This document shows positions 61,973 through 64,000 of a DNA stretch of 64,000 nucleotides, in pieces. Made by a program: the position numbers and the translations under genes. The stretch lies in the NCBI GenBank assembly GCA_934098505.1, contig CAKOOR010000003.1, positions 1 to 64,000 of the forward strand, read 5' to 3'. The DNA comes from an uncultured Bacilli bacterium (GTDB lineage Bacteria > Bacillota_I > Bacilli_A > RF39 > UBA660). The notes beneath the pieces are model-generated. The model searched no databases, was not told where the DNA came from, and saw only the letters and a list, made by a program, of their open reading frames with translations. Position 1 is the first letter of the stretch, and each line of letters starts with the position of its first letter.

Positions 61973-64000
61973 GTGAAATTTAGAATATCAAAAAAAGATT
62001 TAATTATTTTAGCATGCTTTTTAGTATTTTTACTCTATTTGTGTGCTATAGGTGTAATGAATTTTGTAACTTTTGGTTCAACAGGAACTCTTTGGGGATT
62101 AAACCCTTTTCCTGCTTTTTCAGGAGCTTATTTAGGCTTAACCCTATTACTATATGTTGTCTGTGTAATAGTTATTTTTGCTTCTGTTTCTTCTTATGTT
62201 TTTGAGAAAAAAGGTAAAAAAGGTGTCGGAATTGTAGTTGAAGATAAAGTGGAAACTGGCTATTCTTCTTGGGCTAAAGATAAAGATATTAAAACCGATA
62301 GAGGTGTAACCGAAGTAGATTATACAGCACCTACTATAAATGCTGCTGGTATACCATTAATCTATGATACCAAAAAACATAAAGTATGGGTTGATAATGG
62401 AGAATATCATACCGTAGTAATTGGGGCTTCTGGTTCTGGTAAATCACAATGTATTGTTAAACCATTAGTAAATTTACTTGCTAAAAAAGGTGAATCAATG
62501 ATTATTACCGATCCTAAGGGTGAACTTTATACAACCGCTGCTCATCGTTTAAAAGATTTAGGATACAATGTTATTGTTTTAAACTTCCGTGATCCTTTAA
62601 AAGGTAATGCTTGGAATCCACTAACTTTACCATATCAATACATGAAAATGGGAAATATGGATAAAGCTACCGAGTTACTAGATGATGTTGCCTTAAATAT
62701 TCTTTATGATCCCAATAATAAAGGGGAACCATTCTGGGAAAAAAGTGCCGCTGACTTCTTCTCAGGTTTATCATTAGGACTTTTCCAAGATGCTAAAGAA
62801 GAAGAAATTAATATAAATTCTATTAGTTATATGTCAACTGTTGGTGAAGAACGGCTTGGACCTTCTAACTATACTAAAGAGTACTTTACGATGAAAGGTG
62901 AATCTTCATCAGCATATACCTTTGCTGCGAATACTATTAATGCCCCTAGTGATACTAAAGGTGGTATCATGTCAACCTTTAGACAAAAGATAAGACTATT
63001 TGCATCACGTGAAAACCTATCGGAAATGTTAGGACATAGTGACTTTAGCGTTTTAGATATAGGACGTCAAAAGACGGCTGTATTCATTGTTATTCATGAT
63101 GAAAAGACAACCTATCACGCCTTAGCAACTATCTTCATTAAACAAGCATATGAAACCTTAATTGATGTTGCCCAAAAAAATGGTGGCAAACTTCCTATAA
63201 GAACTAACTTCATTTTAGATGAATTTGCCAACATGCCACCACTAAAAGATGTCGATTCTATGGTAACAGCTGCCCGCAGTCGTGATATGCGTTTTACCTT
63301 TATCATTCAAAACTTTGCTCAGTTAAATGATGTTTACGGGAAAGAAGTTGCCGAAGTAATTCGTGGTAACTGCGGTAATACCATTTATTTAATTTCTAGT
63401 GAACTTGCTGCTTTAGAAGAAATCAGCAAGATGTGTGGTGAAGTTAAATCTAAAGAAAAGGATAAAACTGCATCCACACCATTAGTTACTGTAACCGATC
63501 TTCAAAAGTTTAAAATGGGAGAAGCTCTACTTATTAGAATGCGTAAAGGGCCTTTTAAAACTAAATTACAATTTGATTTTAAAACCAATTGGGGTTATCA
63601 ACAAATTGATGAACCATTTCCAAATAGAGAAGCAAAACCAGTTGCATTATTTGATATAAAAACTTTTGTTAAAGAAAAGAAAAAAGAACAATCATTAAAT
63701 AATCCAGCTACAAATAATAATCCTTTCGGTGGACCAAGCATGTTTGATAATCCATTTGGTACACCATTTGGCACTTCCAGTCCTTTTGGTGGTAGTAGTA
63801 ATCCTTTTGGACCTTCTAATCCATTTGACACAAACTCATCGTCTAAATCAAGTCCTACTGGCGGTTTGGATTTAGATGCTATGTTAAAAGATATTGATAA
63901 AAAAATTGCTGAATTAGATGCAGAAGAAGCTCGTCAAAAAGAATTGGAAAATAATAAAAATACTGATGTAAAACCAGAAATTAAAGAAAATTTAAAAGAA
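61973..64000 (+). CDS. VirD4/TraG-type coupling ATPase, 3' end beyond the window
   Basis: A GTG at 61973 opens a frame that runs to the right edge (676 codons). Two N-terminal TM helices (about 10-30 and 50-75) are followed by a VirD4/TraG coupling ATPase: Walker A VIGASGSGKSQCIVKPL near 150, IITDPKGELY near 180, Walker B NFILDEFANMPPLKDVD near 411, and TFIIQNFAQLNDVYG. Coupling proteins hand the substrate to the T4SS channel. The tail has NPFG-type repeats (NPFGGPSMFDNPFGTPFGT) and then a charged coiled-coil-like segment. A TATAAT at 61942 could drive it. Confidence 0.92.
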   Translation, partial: MKFRISKKDLIILACFLVFLLYLCAIGVMNFVTFGSTGTLWGLNPFPAFSGAYLGLTLLLYVVCVIVIFASVSSYVFEKKGKKGVGIVVEDKVETGYSSWAKDKDIKTDRGVTEVDYTAPTINAAGIPLIYDTKKHKVWVDNGEYHTVVIGASGSGKSQCIVKPLVNLLAKKGESMIITDPKGELYTTAAHRLKDLGYNVIVLNFRDPLKGNAWNPLTLPYQYMKMGNMDKATELLDDVALNILYDPNNKGEPFWEKSAADFFSGLSLGLFQDAKEEEININSISYMSTVGEERLGPSNYTKEYFTMKGESSSAYTFAANTINAPSDTKGGIMSTFRQKIRLFASRENLSEMLGHSDFSVLDIGRQKTAVFIVIHDEKTTYHALATIFIKQAYETLIDVAQKNGGKLPIRTNFILDEFANMPPLKDVDSMVTAARSRDMRFTFIIQNFAQLNDVYGKEVAEVIRGNCGNTIYLISSELAALEEISKMCGEVKSKEKDKTASTPLVTVTDLQKFKMGEALLIRMRKGPFKTKLQFDFKTNWGYQQIDEPFPNREAKPVALFDIKTFVKEKKKEQSLNNPATNNNPFGGPSMFDNPFGTPFGTSSPFGGSSNPFGPSNPFDTNSSSKSSPTGGLDLDAMLKDIDKKIAELDAEEARQKELENNKNTDVKPEIKENLKE

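Noticed and set aside
63115..63831. Minus-strand frames near the right edge
   Set aside because: They are antisense to the VirD4-like gene, which is open to the window edge and has all family motifs.

Overview
The window is about 29% GC by eye, uses the standard bacterial code (TGA is a stop, TGG is Trp) and has Gram-positive gene order (rimP-nusA-ylxR-infB-rbfA-truB, cca-dnaD-nth, rimM-trmD, a T-box leader). It most likely comes from a low-GC gut member of the Bacilli / RF39-Erysipelotrichia-like part of the Firmicutes. That placement is inferred from gene content only. A cell wall and teichoic-acid-type polymers are implied by an LTA-synthase-like enzyme, a dlt-like operon, AsnB and two-component systems. 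No rRNA, tRNA, CRISPR array or prophage was recognised.

Left part (1-25 kb). An IS3-family end interrupts a patatin-like gene. It is followed by yebC, a two-component system, a DedA-like small membrane exporter behind a structured leader, a cyclophilin lipoprotein, dCMP deaminase, trmL, the rimP-infB translation operon with a possible attenuator leader, L28 on the minus strand, cca-dnaD-nth, cutA, oleate hydratase with a TetR regulator, tex, and an LTA-synthase-like gene.

Middle (25-46 kb). asnB, then a two-component system beside a dlt-like operon of unusual make-up: adenylating ligase, fold-III PLP decarboxylase, carrier protein, MBOAT transferase and SGNH protein. Next come a decayed SleB-like gene, a leucine T-box leader with a membrane protein and leuS, tmcAL, DUF177-rpmF, lemA, a decayed and partly duplicated Rpn-type gene, tmk, a SpoU methyltransferase, and rimM-trmD.

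Right part (46-64 kb). An AbiEi/AbiEii toxin-antitoxin cassette sits between two near-identical 54-bp palindromic repeats. After it runs a 16-kb secretion or conjugation locus that continues past the right edge: four small pilin-like proteins sharing an MKE N-terminus, a TadZ/ParA-like protein with a degenerate P-loop, VirB2-like proteins (one fused to a secreted Cys-pair repeat protein), VirB6-like, PrgI/VirB3-like, a VirB4 split into two genes, a SpoIID plus M23 peptidoglycan hydrolase, two related lipoproteins and a VirD4/TraG coupling ATPase. No relaxase or integrase is visible, so its substrate is open.

Four observations stand out: the dlt-like operon with a decarboxylase and a changed ligase pocket residue; the T4SS with Tad-like parts; four genes whose Shine-Dalgarno lies 26-45 nt upstream, separated from the start by a hairpin; and a GC-rich CCACCCACCC motif repeated in three intergenic regions. 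Gene decay is also common (at least four broken genes).
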